In this document: positions 16,169 to 25,010 of the stretch, in pieces | Position numbering within the stretch: the first letter of the stretch is position 1 | How the letters are laid out: the number at the start of each line of letters is the position of its first letter | Assembly (NCBI GenBank): GCA_040877935.1 | Contig: JBBDNB010000048.1 | Coordinates: 1 to 64,000, forward strand | Reading direction: 5' to 3' | Length of the DNA stretch: 64,000 nucleotides | Source: Chitinophagales bacterium | Lineage (GTDB): Bacteria; Bacteroidota; Bacteroidia; Chitinophagales; CAIOSU01 | The notes under the pieces: model-generated | What the model was told of the DNA's origin: nothing | What the model saw: only the letters and a program-made list of their open reading frames with translations | Databases searched by the model: none | Program-made: the position numbers and the translations under genes

Positions 16169-17303
16169 TCTTGGCACTGAACGGTCTTGAAGTTTTTCCG
16201 TGAATAGCTAATTTGATATAGCAAAAGTAATTTGGGAGATTAATAAGGTCTTCCATTTCAATTTCAGGGTACATTTCAAGAGCTATAAACTGTGCATCTT
16301 CTGCACCTATACGAAAGGAAATAAGCGTACCGATATTTCCGATAATGGCGTGCTTGATATCATCTTCTAGCTGTTTGAGATATTGATGTGCCAATATCAT
16401 CCCAACCTTGAATTTTCTCAGCTCAGAAAGCATATTGATCAGGGTAAGGGTTGTGTAATTGTGAAATTCATCGATATAGACCATGCACGGCACCCGTTTA
16501 TCTTCATCGGTATCTACACGGCTGAAAGCCGCTGAGCTGATGGTTGAAATGAACAGTGCGCCAAGAATATGGGCTGCATCTTCTCCAAGATGCCCCTTTG
16601 ATAGATTGACCAGAATGATCTTCTTTTCATCGATGGCTTTTCGCAATGAAACTTCTTCTGGATTGTCAACCAATGCCCGCTGTATTACCGGATACGAAAG
16701 CATCCCGCCAACCTTGTTTAAGGCCGGCAGGAAATCATATTTATTATATTGCGGAAACTCCTTCTTCCAAAAAAGCCGAAGGTTTTTGTTTTGTACATAC
16801 CTCACTGCATTATTCCTAAAATCCTTGTCCAATAGCATCTTGGGAATATCATCGATTCGAGCCTTTGGCTGGTCGAGAAGTGTGAGAATGGTATTTCTCA
16901 AAAGGTGTTCAAGTTTCACGCCCCAGGCATCAGACCAAAGCTTTTTCATGGATTCCAAAATACTCGAAGCGATCAAGGCTCTTTTTTCATAGGAAACTTT
17001 TCTAAAGGGGTTGTAGCGTAATTTCAACTCGGTATCGGGAAAATTGAAGTACAGGACATCACCTTTCCTGTGTTTTGGAATTTCCCGATGCACGGTTTTA
17101 ACCAGGTCTCCATGCGGATCAATGAGGCATACTCCTTTTTGAGCATGGATATCCTGCAATATCATACTGTGAATCAATGAGGATTTGCCCGTTCCGGTCT
17201 TTCCCAAAATATAGCTATGGGCAAACTTATCACACTGAAGAACCCCAAAGAGTTGAGGGTTATCGCGAAAATATGTAGTTCCTAAATAAGTGGTATCTGA
17301 CAT
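16125..17303 (-). CDS. Second TraG/VirD4-type ATPase, 392 aa
   Basis: A compact P-loop ATPase related to the C-terminal ATPase core of the 993-aa protein. Walker A is Gly-Lys-Thr-Gly-Thr-Gly-Lys-Ser (34-41), followed by Leu-Ile-Asp-Pro-His-Gly-Asp-Leu, Walker B Val-Tyr-Ile-Asp-Glu-Phe-His and Ile-Leu-Ala-His-Gln. The frame extends to 17363, but the ATG at 17303 lies just after a hairpin and gives a Met-Ser-Asp-Thr start, so it is preferred. It lacks the large N-terminal region and the nuclease tail, and is cytosolic by sequence. It is the last gene of a leftward cluster with the 162-aa and DUF2958 genes. The role is probably DNA transfer or packaging of the element. Confidence 0.7.
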   Translation of the reverse strand: MSDTTYLGTTYFRDNPQLFGVLQCDKFAHSYILGKTGTGKSSLIHSMILQDIHAQKGVCLIDPHGDLVKTVHREIPKHRKGDVLYFNFPDTELKLRYNPFRKVSYEKRALIASSILESMKKLWSDAWGVKLEHLLRNTILTLLDQPKARIDDIPKMLLDKDFRNNAVRYVQNKNLRLFWKKEFPQYNKYDFLPALNKVGGMLSYPVIQRALVDNPEEVSLRKAIDEKKIILVNLSKGHLGEDAAHILGALFISTISSAAFSRVDTDEDKRVPCMVYIDEFHNYTTLTLINMLSELRKFKVGMILAHQYLKQLEDDIKHAIIGNIGTLISFRIGAEDAQFIALEMYPEIEMEDLINLPNYFCYIKLAIHGKTSRPFSAKTILYRDLIRLQSLR

Positions 17304-17311
17304 AGGGGTAT

Positions 17312-17343
17312 AAAAAAGGCCATCCCCACGTTTGAGGATGACC
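17312..17343 (-). promoter_or_regulatory. Terminator-like hairpin directly before the ATPase start
   Basis: On the minus strand, arms GGTCATCC and GGATGGCC (one G-U pair) are followed by six T residues, and the ATG of the 392-aa ATPase follows 8 bases later. It also lies just after the stop of the upstream gene at 17350, so it could terminate that message or attenuate entry into the ATPase gene. Confidence 0.6.
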
Positions 17344-17349
17344 CGAAGG

Positions 17350-17838
17350 CTAAACGGTTTCAAGTTTGGTAGCCAGATGATCTTTCAATCTCTCCAATCG
17401 AATATCCGAGATATGAAGGAGCAATTTTGCAATGTGCTCCTTATCCCAACGATTGTGGTATGTAACACCTTGCCACTTGGCAAATTCAATACACTTTTCC
17501 AGTTCATACGGCATCAATGGAACATCGCTTACCTTGTTATAGGTGGCGATGGTGTCCCAATTGAAATGAGAACAGAACAAATGAAAAAGGTAGATTACGG
17601 GAGCGACACAAGAGCCGTCAATTTCCTGACCAAGTTGAAATGGTCTTTTGCTCCTGATGTTAAGATGCTTCGTTCTCTGCAAGATGTTATAGGTAGATGG
17701 CCATGAGGGAAGGTTCATGGTCGCATATCTTACAAACGTCTTGTTTCGAATGAAGCATACTGCACTGTATATCCCTCCTCTTTGGTTGTACGTGACCTCT
17801 ATGGAGAATTTCTCGTTTCTCAATTTCTGCACTTTCAT
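17350..17838 (-). CDS. Hypothetical element protein, 162 aa
   Basis: The start at 17838 is chosen because its ATG overlaps the stop of the DUF2958 gene as ATGA; an in-frame ATG exists at 17871. The protein is basic, with no membrane segment. It contains a Tyr-Asn-Gln-Arg-Gly-Gly segment near the N terminus and a Cys-His/aromatic-rich middle (Leu-Phe-His-Leu-Phe-Cys-Ser-His-Phe-Asn-Trp-Asp). The family is unknown to me. Coupling with DUF2958 and the ATPase suggests a function in maintenance or transfer of the element. Confidence 0.6.
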   Translation of the reverse strand: MKVQKLRNEKFSIEVTYNQRGGIYSAVCFIRNKTFVRYATMNLPSWPSTYNILQRTKHLNIRSKRPFQLGQEIDGSCVAPVIYLFHLFCSHFNWDTIATYNKVSDVPLMPYELEKCIEFAKWQGVTYHNRWDKEHIAKLLLHISDIRLERLKDHLATKLETV

Positions 17839-18149
17839 AGCTCCTGATTTTGAAGTTCTGAAAACTTGCATTCATCGAAATAGAGATCCCGCTCAATGGG
17901 AAGATTAAGCGGAGGGCATTTCACCTGCTCCAATTCGCTGATGGAGAAATACCCCCATTCATCGCCTCCCGGCACAAGGCCTTTGACATACCCAAAGCAA
18001 ATGTTTTCGTCTGGGATGTATTCTGTCGCATACCATGTAGCACTGCCACTTGGGGTAAAGAACTTGGCGATGACGATTGGATCATCGATACCATCCTGGC
18101 AACCAATTTCCTTAAACCGTTTTTCTAATGATTTTGTAATGAGTTTCAT
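17835..18149 (-). CDS. DUF2958 protein
   Basis: A 104-aa protein with the DUF2958 pattern: Ile-Ala-Lys-Phe-Phe, Gly-Ser-Ala-Thr-Trp-Tyr-Ala-Thr-Glu-Tyr, Phe-Gly-Tyr-Val, Glu-Trp-Gly-Tyr-Phe-Ser-Ile-Ser-Glu-Leu and Ile-Glu-Arg-Asp-Leu-Tyr-Phe. The family is small, of unknown function, and found mostly on conjugative elements and plasmids. It heads a three-gene leftward cluster ending with the 392-aa ATPase. A palindromic operator-like site lies 65-105 bases upstream of its start. Confidence 0.8.
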   Translation of the reverse strand: MKLITKSLEKRFKEIGCQDGIDDPIVIAKFFTPSGSATWYATEYIPDENICFGYVKGLVPGGDEWGYFSISELEQVKCPPLNLPIERDLYFDECKFSELQNQEL

Positions 18150-18213
18150 ACGCTCTTTGGTTTTTAATGATTAATAATTCACAGAGAGTATGACAGGAGG
18201 GGTTTTCAAAATA

Positions 18214-18254
18214 TAGCAGTGTAAATTTGCTTGATGGGCAAATTTGCAGTGCTA
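18214..18254. promoter_or_regulatory. Operator-like palindrome, copy 1
   Basis: Core AAATTTGC, 7-nt spacer, GCAAATTT is a perfect inverted repeat. It extends to 17-bp arms (TAGCA.TG.AAATTTGC) with two mismatches. It sits between the divergent DUF2958 gene and the 59-aa gene. One full 17-base arm is repeated exactly at 29717-29733, in the same orientation relative to the downstream XRE gene. It is probably bound by an element-encoded regulator. Confidence 0.6.
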
Positions 18255-18286
18255 TCTATTTTCCTATATAGAGCTATCCTTATCAC

Positions 18287-18466
18287 ATGCGATTCCAAGT
18301 CCCAACAAAACTTCCCAAACACCTTGTGCTGTCATTCAAAGAGATCTATGAAGAAAGGATTGGAGATAAATTGAGCTATGAAGAAGCTCATGAAAAAGCA
18401 TTGGATTTTCTGGAGCTCAATATTGAGTTAATGAATATTAAGTATAAAAATGTGAATAAATTCTAA
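18287..18466 (+). CDS. Small acidic/basic protein, 59 aa
   Basis: The ATG at 18287 opens a 59-codon frame. The peptide starts with Met-Arg-Phe-Gln-Val-Pro and continues as a predicted helix rich in Glu, Lys and Leu. It begins 32 bases after the operator-like palindrome and is followed by a strong hairpin with a T tract, as expected for a real short gene. The family is unknown. Its position just ahead of the serine recombinase suggests a regulatory or accessory role in the element. Confidence 0.5.
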   Translation: MRFQVPTKLPKHLVLSFKEIYEERIGDKLSYEEAHEKALDFLELNIELMNIKYKNVNKF

Positions 18467-18517
18467 ACTTATGATATGATCAGAATAGCACTCTAAATTA
18501 ATATGAGATTTAATCCC

Positions 18518-18574
18518 AAAGAGGGGCAACGGTGATTTAGGGTGCTACTTAAATCTCAGCCGTTGTCCCTCTTT
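18518..18574 (+). terminator. Long hairpin with T tract abutting the recombinase start
   Basis: Fifteen-base arms (18518-18532 and 18560-18574, one G-U pair) are followed by TTTG and T5. The recombinase ATG at 18586 is 11 bases further on. It can serve as terminator of the 59-aa gene and also as an attenuator that keeps read-through transcription out of the recombinase. Confidence 0.7.
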
Positions 18575-18585
18575 GTTTTTATAAT

Positions 18586-20292
18586 ATGAAATACTTCATC
18601 TATGCACGTAAATCAAGTGAATCTGAGGACAGACAGAAAGCCTCTATTGAGGACCAGGTTTTTGAAGCTCAGAGAATTTCAGAGGAAAAAAATCTTGAGG
18701 TTTCTGATGTCATAACAGAGTCTATGTCAGCAAAATCCCCAGGAAGGAACGGGTTTAATAAAATGATAGAGAGAATTGAAAAGGGTGAAGCACATGGAAT
18801 CATTTGTTGGAAATTAGACAGGCTTGCTCGAAATCCAGTTGATGGAGGAAAGATAAGCTGGATGCTCCAAAATGAGCTTATTAAGGAAATTCAGACCATT
18901 GGGAGAGTATATCTACCGAATGATAATGTGCTTATGATGCAGGTCGAATTTGGGGTAGCAAATCAATATGTTAACGATCTGAGTGTAAATGTTCAGAGAG
19001 GCATGAGAAGAAAGGCAGAAAGGGGTTGGTTCCCTTTAGTTAATCTGCCTTTGGGCTACCTACATGCAAAACAGAATTCATCAGACAAAAATGAAATTAT
19101 ACCTGATCTTAAAAAATTTTCATTGGTCAAAAAAGTATGGAAAAAAATGGCAAAAGGAAATTCCTCAATTATACAACTCCGGGATTATTGCAAAGAGATC
19201 GGATTGAGAAGTAAGAATGGGAATATTCCTTCAAGAAACAGCCTTTACAGGATGTTTAAAAATGAGTTTTATCGAGGGTATTTCTATTGGAAAAACAGAG
19301 ATGGTGAGATCATAAAGTATAAAGGAAAACACAAAAGGATGGTATCGGATAAAGATTTCTTTCAAGTTCAGGAAATAATCCAAGGAAAGCGTAACCCAAG
19401 TCGTGTAAGCTCATATTTCTATCCATACCGAGGGCTTATCTCATGTGGAGAGTGTGGCGGTCATATTACTGCAGAACATAAACTCCAAGCAATTTGTACG
19501 AAATGCAAACATAAATTTTCGATCAAAAAGAACACTGTATGTCCTCTGTGTAAAACCGATCTATCTGATATGAAAAACCCAAGTGTGATAGATAAAACAT
19601 ACTACCATTGCACAAAAAACAAAGGGTCTTGTTCCCAAGGATCAATTACAATTGAAGCTATTGAAGAAAGTCTCGTCAATGAAATTGAAAAATACTATAT
19701 CCACCAAGATTTTTCTGATTGGCTCACCGAAACTCTGTTTGTAACATTTAGCAAGGATCAACAGAAAGATGAGATTAAGAAATTAAAGAAAAGAAAAACC
19801 GAACTAGGCAATAAAATAAAAGGACTTGTAGAGTTGAGGCTCAATAAGGAATTGACACAGGAAAGATACAAGGAGATGAGCCTTGAAAAAGAAAATGAAC
19901 TTTCAGAAGTCAAAGAAAAGATTTCTCACCTATGTAAATCTAATAAAAACATTTCCAGAGAAAAGCTAAAATCCTGCATCAATACCATTTTAGATTTTCA
20001 TATTGAGTTCAGGAATGGTCAGAAAAAGGATCGTCATTCAATGGTGAATAAAGTTGCTTCGAACCTGGTTCTAAAGGATAAAAAACTAATAATTTCAATG
20101 GATAAGTTGTTTATAAGCATTAAGAATTGTCAAACTACATACTATTCCCAAAATAGATGCTTCGAACCTAGATCGAGCATTGGTAATAAACACTCTCATG
20201 GCAAAAGAAGCTCTTTGTGTACCTTACTGCGGGCACAACTCAACAATATTAGAACTTTGCTTAATGAGAAAATTAATCGGGATGGTGTGTAG
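18586..20292 (+). CDS. Large serine recombinase
   Basis: A 568-aa site-specific recombinase. The N-terminal resolvase domain begins Tyr-Ala-Arg-Lys-Ser-Ser, with the catalytic Ser at about residue 10, and contains Trp-Lys-Leu-Asp-Arg-Leu-Ala-Arg-Asn. The recombinase domain follows (about 165-270). Next comes a zinc-ribbon region with Cys-Gly-Glu-Cys and two extra pairs (Cys-Thr-Lys-Cys, Cys-Pro-Leu-Cys), then a Lys/Glu-rich coiled coil (about 395-460). Such enzymes integrate and excise mobile elements. The last 50 residues lack family features and may be extended read-through. It lies far from the apparent element end at 41.2 kb, so it may belong to an element nested in the larger one. Confidence 0.85.
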   Translation: MKYFIYARKSSESEDRQKASIEDQVFEAQRISEEKNLEVSDVITESMSAKSPGRNGFNKMIERIEKGEAHGIICWKLDRLARNPVDGGKISWMLQNELIKEIQTIGRVYLPNDNVLMMQVEFGVANQYVNDLSVNVQRGMRRKAERGWFPLVNLPLGYLHAKQNSSDKNEIIPDLKKFSLVKKVWKKMAKGNSSIIQLRDYCKEIGLRSKNGNIPSRNSLYRMFKNEFYRGYFYWKNRDGEIIKYKGKHKRMVSDKDFFQVQEIIQGKRNPSRVSSYFYPYRGLISCGECGGHITAEHKLQAICTKCKHKFSIKKNTVCPLCKTDLSDMKNPSVIDKTYYHCTKNKGSCSQGSITIEAIEESLVNEIEKYYIHQDFSDWLTETLFVTFSKDQQKDEIKKLKKRKTELGNKIKGLVELRLNKELTQERYKEMSLEKENELSEVKEKISHLCKSNKNISREKLKSCINTILDFHIEFRNGQKKDRHSMVNKVASNLVLKDKKLIISMDKLFISIKNCQTTYYSQNRCFEPRSSIGNKHSHGKRSSLCTLLRAQLNNIRTLLNEKINRDGV

Positions 20293-20303
20293 CTTAAAAT
20301 ATT

Positions 20304-20636
20304 ATGAACTACAAATGCACCACGTTTATACCCAATATCCTCTTTGATGAATATCTCTCTCATCTGTCAGAATCTGAATTAAAGGTCATTCTAGTCATCA
20401 TCAGGCAAACCATAGGTTGGTATAACAAGGTTACCAGGAAGAGAAAGTACCGGGATAGGATATCTCATTCACAATTTCGGGAGAAAACAGGTCTTTCTTC
20501 TCGGTCTATCACTAAAGCGATTGATCGATTAGTTATCAGAAAACTTATTGAAGTGACTGATTACAGAGGTCAGGTGCTTTTGTTGTCTGGTGATCGGAAA
20601 GGAAAAGTAAGTCTGTATTACAGGGTAAAATTGTAA
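20304..20636 (+). CDS. Replication-protein-like winged-helix protein, 110 aa
   Basis: The protein resembles the N-terminal winged-helix domain of phage/plasmid replication organisers: a start with Phe-Ile-Pro-Asn-Ile-Leu-Phe-Asp-Glu-Tyr, then Ser-Glu-Leu-Lys-Val-Ile-Leu, Thr-Ile-Gly-Trp, Thr-Gly-Leu-Ser-Ser-Arg-Ser-Ile, and a C-terminal wing with Lys-Val-Ser-Leu-Tyr-Tyr. It starts 11 bases after the recombinase stop, so the two are an operon. It probably binds DNA at an origin or controls recombination. It is shorter than full replication initiators. Confidence 0.6.
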   Translation: MNYKCTTFIPNILFDEYLSHLSESELKVILVIIRQTIGWYNKVTRKRKYRDRISHSQFREKTGLSSRSITKAIDRLVIRKLIEVTDYRGQVLLLSGDRKGKVSLYYRVKL

Positions 20637-21062
20637 CTGGACATAGGAAAAATATTCCATGAACCTCCGCAGAATCTGCGGATAACAAAACTAAAAACTA
20701 AATATATATAACTAATCAAAGTCTAATATTTGTTCAGTACGACAGAATTCAGAATCTTTTGCTCTCAAGATATACTGACCAGCAGAAGGTATTTTAAATT
20801 CTTCAGAACTTTGCCATCCAGTATGGTTTACCAGTTTGTATTATGGATATACAAAATTTATAGGGAATATAACAAATAAATAGCAAAAAGGGGTTCGCAT
20901 AACTCAGGCACTAATTTAAATGCTTTTGATATAGCGCATTTGCCTAGCTTTCAGAAAAATGAAGAATCTGTTTGCTAAACAAAAAAGTAAATGAATAAGA
21001 TCAAAATAAATAAAGCGGAAAACGGAGGGATTATAGAGTGAATAATAAAATAAAAATATTAT
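20637..21062. other. Intergenic DNA with a 43-codon gene relic
   Basis: No intact gene. On the minus strand 20712-20840 reads in frame to a TAG stop and begins after a TAA. It contains Gly-Trp-Gln-Ser-Ser-Glu-Glu-Phe and Pro-Ser-Ala-Gly-Gln-Tyr-Ile-Leu, like the last strands of an immunoglobulin-like domain of a Bacteroidota surface protein. It is probably a relic of a deleted gene. Confidence 0.4.
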
Positions 21063-22859
21063 CTAAATAATATCATATTTATGTGTATTTCTTATCAGAT
21101 GTGGTGTAGGAGTTAATCCAAATGGGTTATACCTAGAGATTTTTCTACCCTTTTCTGATATTAAGTGTAAATGCTTTTTTGCACGTGAGGTTAAAACATA
21201 AAGCATTTTTTGTGCATTTTGATCCCCATTAGCATCAGTAAAGTGTGGAATCCAGCTATCAAGTAAGCCGAAACCTATAACGACGTCAAATTCTGTGCCT
21301 TTGACTCCATGTATTGTTGATATAGTAATTCCTTGCTTTTGTTTGAATACTTTTCGAAACGTATCTATGTGTCCAATATATTCTAGCCCCTCTTTTTGAA
21401 GTCTTTTTATTCGAGATTCAGAACTGCTAAAAAAAGCTTCGTAATGTTCAGAAAGGAATTTATTTCTACCTATTTCTACTCCTAAATAATTACTCACATT
21501 TTGAAATGCTTCATCTAAATATTCTAGTCCGCCAGTTTTCTTTATGTCTATTCCATTAGTAAATCTAAGGAAAGACTTCTTACTGATTGAGGAAGTATCG
21601 ATTTGATTATTAGATAATTCGTTTAATACTTCCCCAGACCATCTAAGACGTTTCAAATATAAATTCGGAGAAGGTTCAGTTAGAATAATGCGAGATATTT
21701 TATACCAGAAATTTTCTATGTCTTTAGAAAACGGTGTCATTCCTGGTCCATTAAAATTTTGATCAGGCATTCGAGCAATAAGATTTCTAGTTATCATTGC
21801 CAAGTGCACCCATTGAGGTGCGGCTATACATATTTCATTAGGCGATATTTGATGTTCTTTTATGCTTATATTAAGCAAACGCTCAATTTCAATTTCAAGA
21901 TCTTTGTGGCTAATCAGTTGGTTATAAGTAACGATACTATTAAAGTCCTTATTTATACCTTTCGCGTTAATAGAGTTATTGTATGTTTTGTAATTTTCAA
22001 AATATTCAATTATTTTTTTTGATGATCTGTAGTTATTTTTCAAGCTGTAAGAATCATTTAAACTAAAACCAATCAATTCATCTAAATCATATTTTTTCAT
22101 AGGAAATCCGCCCATTGTCTGATAAATTGATTGGTTAGGGTCACCGACAATAAATGTTTTAGTGCTCCCTCTTCCTGCACGTAGAATATTGCAAATAATA
22201 TGATACTGAATTTCTTTCGTGTCTTGGTATTCATCTAATAGAATGAATGGAAATAAATTAGATAAAATAGAACTGATTTTCCTTTCTTTAATAAGAATTT
22301 GATATGCGTAATAAAGTATTAATTCAAAATCTATCTCTCCATTCTCCTTCAATATGTATAAATATTCATTAACTATATCTCTTACGCCTTCATTTTTTCT
22401 TGTATCTGAACAAGAAATTTCAAAACCCTGAGTTGTAGCACGATAATTTATATCCCAGATTGTTATGTTAGAATAGGATTCGCATAGTTCTTTTAAAATC
22501 TTTTCAGATTTATGGATGCTTGTAACAGTGTAGCCATCCTTTAGATCGTCATGGTAAAGGGAGTAGGGTTTTAAAATCCATTCTAGGCAAAATGAGTGTA
22601 TAGTCCCTATCCATAATTGAGAAGTGTCTACCCCGAGTAGTTCCACTCTTTCTTTTATTTCATCAGCTGCTAAATTTGTGTAGGTGATTGCTATTACAAA
22701 CTTTCTTTGGTTTTTCAATTTCGAAAGCTCCAGAGCAATTTTATAAGTGAGTGTTCTAGTTTTACCACTTCCAGGGCACGAATTAAGTAGTATACTGTCG
22801 TTCTCTAGTATTGCAGCAGACTGCTCTTCATTTAGTTCTGTATTGCTCCAGGTGAACAT
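21063..22859 (-). CDS. gajB: UvrD/PcrA-type helicase, GajB-like
   Basis: A 598-aa superfamily 1 helicase with all key motifs: Walker A Cys-Pro-Gly-Ser-Gly-Lys-Thr, motif II Leu-Leu-Asp-Glu-Tyr-Gln-Asp, motif III Val-Gly-Asp-Pro-Asn-Gln-Ser-Ile-Tyr, motif IV Asn-Tyr-Arg-Ser, motif V Ser-Thr-Ile-His-Gly-Val-Lys-Gly-Thr-Glu-Phe and motif VI Thr-Ser-Arg-Ala-Lys. It is encoded 9 bases after an OLD-family nuclease, the arrangement of the Gabija anti-phage system, in which GajB activates or assists the GajA nuclease. It is somewhat longer than well-known GajB proteins (about 500 aa), so it may be a diverged class 2 OLD-UvrD pair. The symbol rests on this gene order. Confidence 0.7.
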   Translation of the reverse strand: MFTWSNTELNEEQSAAILENDSILLNSCPGSGKTRTLTYKIALELSKLKNQRKFVIAITYTNLAADEIKERVELLGVDTSQLWIGTIHSFCLEWILKPYSLYHDDLKDGYTVTSIHKSEKILKELCESYSNITIWDINYRATTQGFEISCSDTRKNEGVRDIVNEYLYILKENGEIDFELILYYAYQILIKERKISSILSNLFPFILLDEYQDTKEIQYHIICNILRAGRGSTKTFIVGDPNQSIYQTMGGFPMKKYDLDELIGFSLNDSYSLKNNYRSSKKIIEYFENYKTYNNSINAKGINKDFNSIVTYNQLISHKDLEIEIERLLNISIKEHQISPNEICIAAPQWVHLAMITRNLIARMPDQNFNGPGMTPFSKDIENFWYKISRIILTEPSPNLYLKRLRWSGEVLNELSNNQIDTSSISKKSFLRFTNGIDIKKTGGLEYLDEAFQNVSNYLGVEIGRNKFLSEHYEAFFSSSESRIKRLQKEGLEYIGHIDTFRKVFKQKQGITISTIHGVKGTEFDVVIGFGLLDSWIPHFTDANGDQNAQKMLYVLTSRAKKHLHLISEKGRKISRYNPFGLTPTPHLIRNTHKYDII

Positions 22860-22868
22860 CTGATTGGA

Positions 22869-25010
22869 TTATAAAAGATCTAGTAAAACATTTAATTGCT
22901 TGTCTTCAACAACTGTATTTATTTCCTTATTTAGCTCCCCCAACTCACAATTATTATTTAAAAAATTCGATAATTTTAGATATACATCTGAAAAATCTAG
23001 ATAAGGATCAGAATTTTCGTGCTTTTTCAATCTGTAGCCTATTATATTGCAGATTAAGTCAACGCTAAATTCACCTTTTGCAAAAATTATTGCTTTGAGG
23101 ATATACTCTGGAATTATGGTATGGTAATTTACGCGACCACCTATAAGAACTGCTAACCATCCTTTTCCTTTTTTATTAGCCATTGCAAGTATTCTTTTCC
23201 CATATATGCTTACATCTTTACTTGCAAGTTCATTTTTCGAATCTCTTAACTTTGAAGGTTTAGTGTAAACCTCGGATAGTATTTCTTGAGCTGTTGAGGC
23301 ATTTCCACATGCAATAAAATCAACTTCGAAGGTATGAGTTGCGTAAAATGGTTTAATCCAATCGTTAGCTTTACAATACTCATCAAGAACTTTTTTTCTT
23401 CTCAAACCAACTATGCTTGAGTTTTCTATTTTCTCTTTATATTTTTCTGTTTTCTTAGTATCTGATTCATTGATTGTGGTATCGCAAATCTGTGAATCTA
23501 AATCAGTGATTATACTGCATTTTCTCTGAAGTCTCTTTTCATCAAATATTTGTGCAATATTGATGAATCCTGTACTCCGAATATTTATTAAACTTAACCC
23601 AAGTTCATCAAGGCTAACACCTAAAACTTCTTTAACGATGATCGGTATTAAAATCTCCTCCGCATCACCTTCAACCAATATAACTCCCTTGGCAAATAAA
23701 AGGTTACTTCTTACAGCATCCAAATATCTCTCAAGCTTAGCTATATCTTCAGGCTTCAGACCTATTGATGGTTGATATACTTCCGAACAGTTTATTTTTT
23801 TAGATAAAATATTTATGTGCGAAATTTTATTTACTTCTGAAATATGTGTGGAATGCGTAGAGTAAATAATTTGTGTTTCACCATATTCGAGCTTATCAAA
23901 CAATGTTTTTTGAATATGGGTGTGTATATGAGCTTCAGGCTCCTCAATTACAAGAAAATTTGCAACCTTTTCTTTTGATTTGTATTGATATTCTAAAAGT
24001 TTTAGTGCAAGAAAAATAAGATTAGCTCCTCCTAAGCTTAGTTCGTGTATTGCCCCTTCATGAGTCTCTCCAGGTTCACTTATGTATAATCTTAAAGCTT
24101 GTAATAATTTGTTTGCTTCATCAGATAAATTTGACTGGATAGAAAGTGATGCAGGGGAGTAGGTTTCACCGACAGCATCTTTTATCGTTTTTCTAATGTT
24201 TTGTCTTATCTCTTGTACGTCTGGCAGTTCTTCTATGCCTTTATTTAATTCATTTACCATTTGCGAGATGGGTTCATAATCATCTTCTTTTATTTCGACA
24301 CTCTGTTCCTTTAAAAGTGAGAGTAAAGGATTGGTTCTATTATTGTGAAAGTCACTTACAACATCTCTTAAAGCCTTAATAAAAGTAAATGATATTTCTT
24401 TTGATATTGAAAGCTGATGAGGCACTTTAATTCCAAATTTAGAAGAATCAATATCATACTCGAATTTAACATTGTCAAAATCACCAACTAGCTCCTTATA
24501 TGCTTCTGGATCGTTGAAATTAGCTGTACTTTTTCCTGTAAACCATGTTTCATATTTATCATTTAAATTATTTGGATTTATCTCGTCTAAAATTTCCTGT
24601 AAACCTTCCTGATCTCCCTCTTCTAATTCAGATAGTCGATATCTAATGTCGGCCTTAGGTCTAAAAAATAAGGTATAACTTGCTTTATTTACTTTGTCTT
24701 CGTCTTCTAAATTTCCTAAACTATGTACAAATAATGCTTGCACTGCTTCATCATCCGGGATATCGCTAAATTCTATGCTAATTATTATCCAATGCCCTTT
24801 CCAGTCATCAATTGATCTGTTAAAATCATCATGTCCTAGTTTATAGGCGTACTGATATGATGAATCATCGAGTAATAGCCTAAGTGCTCTAAATATATTT
24901 GTCTTACCAGCACCATTTTCTCCAATGATTGTATTAATCCCTTTCTGAAAATGAAATTGAGCGTTCTTAAAGTTTCTATAGTTGACAATTGATAGTTTTG
25001 ATATATGCAT
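22869..25010 (-). CDS. gajA: OLD-family ATPase/TOPRIM nuclease, GajA-like
   Basis: A 713-aa protein with an ABC/SMC-type ATPase followed by a TOPRIM nuclease. The ATPase has Walker A Gly-Glu-Asn-Gly-Ala-Gly-Lys-Thr at about 33-40, signature Leu-Ser-Leu-Gly-Gly-Ala-Asn at about 328, and Walker B Leu-Val-Ile-Glu-Glu-Pro-Glu-Ala. The TOPRIM part has Val-Glu-Gly-Asp-Ala-Glu-Glu-Ile near residue 450 and Thr-Asp-Leu-Asp-Ser near 505. This is the architecture of overcoming-lysogenization-defect nucleases and of GajA, which cuts DNA when nucleotides are depleted in phage infection. It is co-directional with the helicase. At 713 aa it is longer than typical GajA, mostly at the C terminus. Confidence 0.75.
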   Translation of the reverse strand: MHISKLSIVNYRNFKNAQFHFQKGINTIIGENGAGKTNIFRALRLLLDDSSYQYAYKLGHDDFNRSIDDWKGHWIIISIEFSDIPDDEAVQALFVHSLGNLEDEDKVNKASYTLFFRPKADIRYRLSELEEGDQEGLQEILDEINPNNLNDKYETWFTGKSTANFNDPEAYKELVGDFDNVKFEYDIDSSKFGIKVPHQLSISKEISFTFIKALRDVVSDFHNNRTNPLLSLLKEQSVEIKEDDYEPISQMVNELNKGIEELPDVQEIRQNIRKTIKDAVGETYSPASLSIQSNLSDEANKLLQALRLYISEPGETHEGAIHELSLGGANLIFLALKLLEYQYKSKEKVANFLVIEEPEAHIHTHIQKTLFDKLEYGETQIIYSTHSTHISEVNKISHINILSKKINCSEVYQPSIGLKPEDIAKLERYLDAVRSNLLFAKGVILVEGDAEEILIPIIVKEVLGVSLDELGLSLINIRSTGFINIAQIFDEKRLQRKCSIITDLDSQICDTTINESDTKKTEKYKEKIENSSIVGLRRKKVLDEYCKANDWIKPFYATHTFEVDFIACGNASTAQEILSEVYTKPSKLRDSKNELASKDVSIYGKRILAMANKKGKGWLAVLIGGRVNYHTIIPEYILKAIIFAKGEFSVDLICNIIGYRLKKHENSDPYLDFSDVYLKLSNFLNNNCELGELNKEINTVVEDKQLNVLLDLL

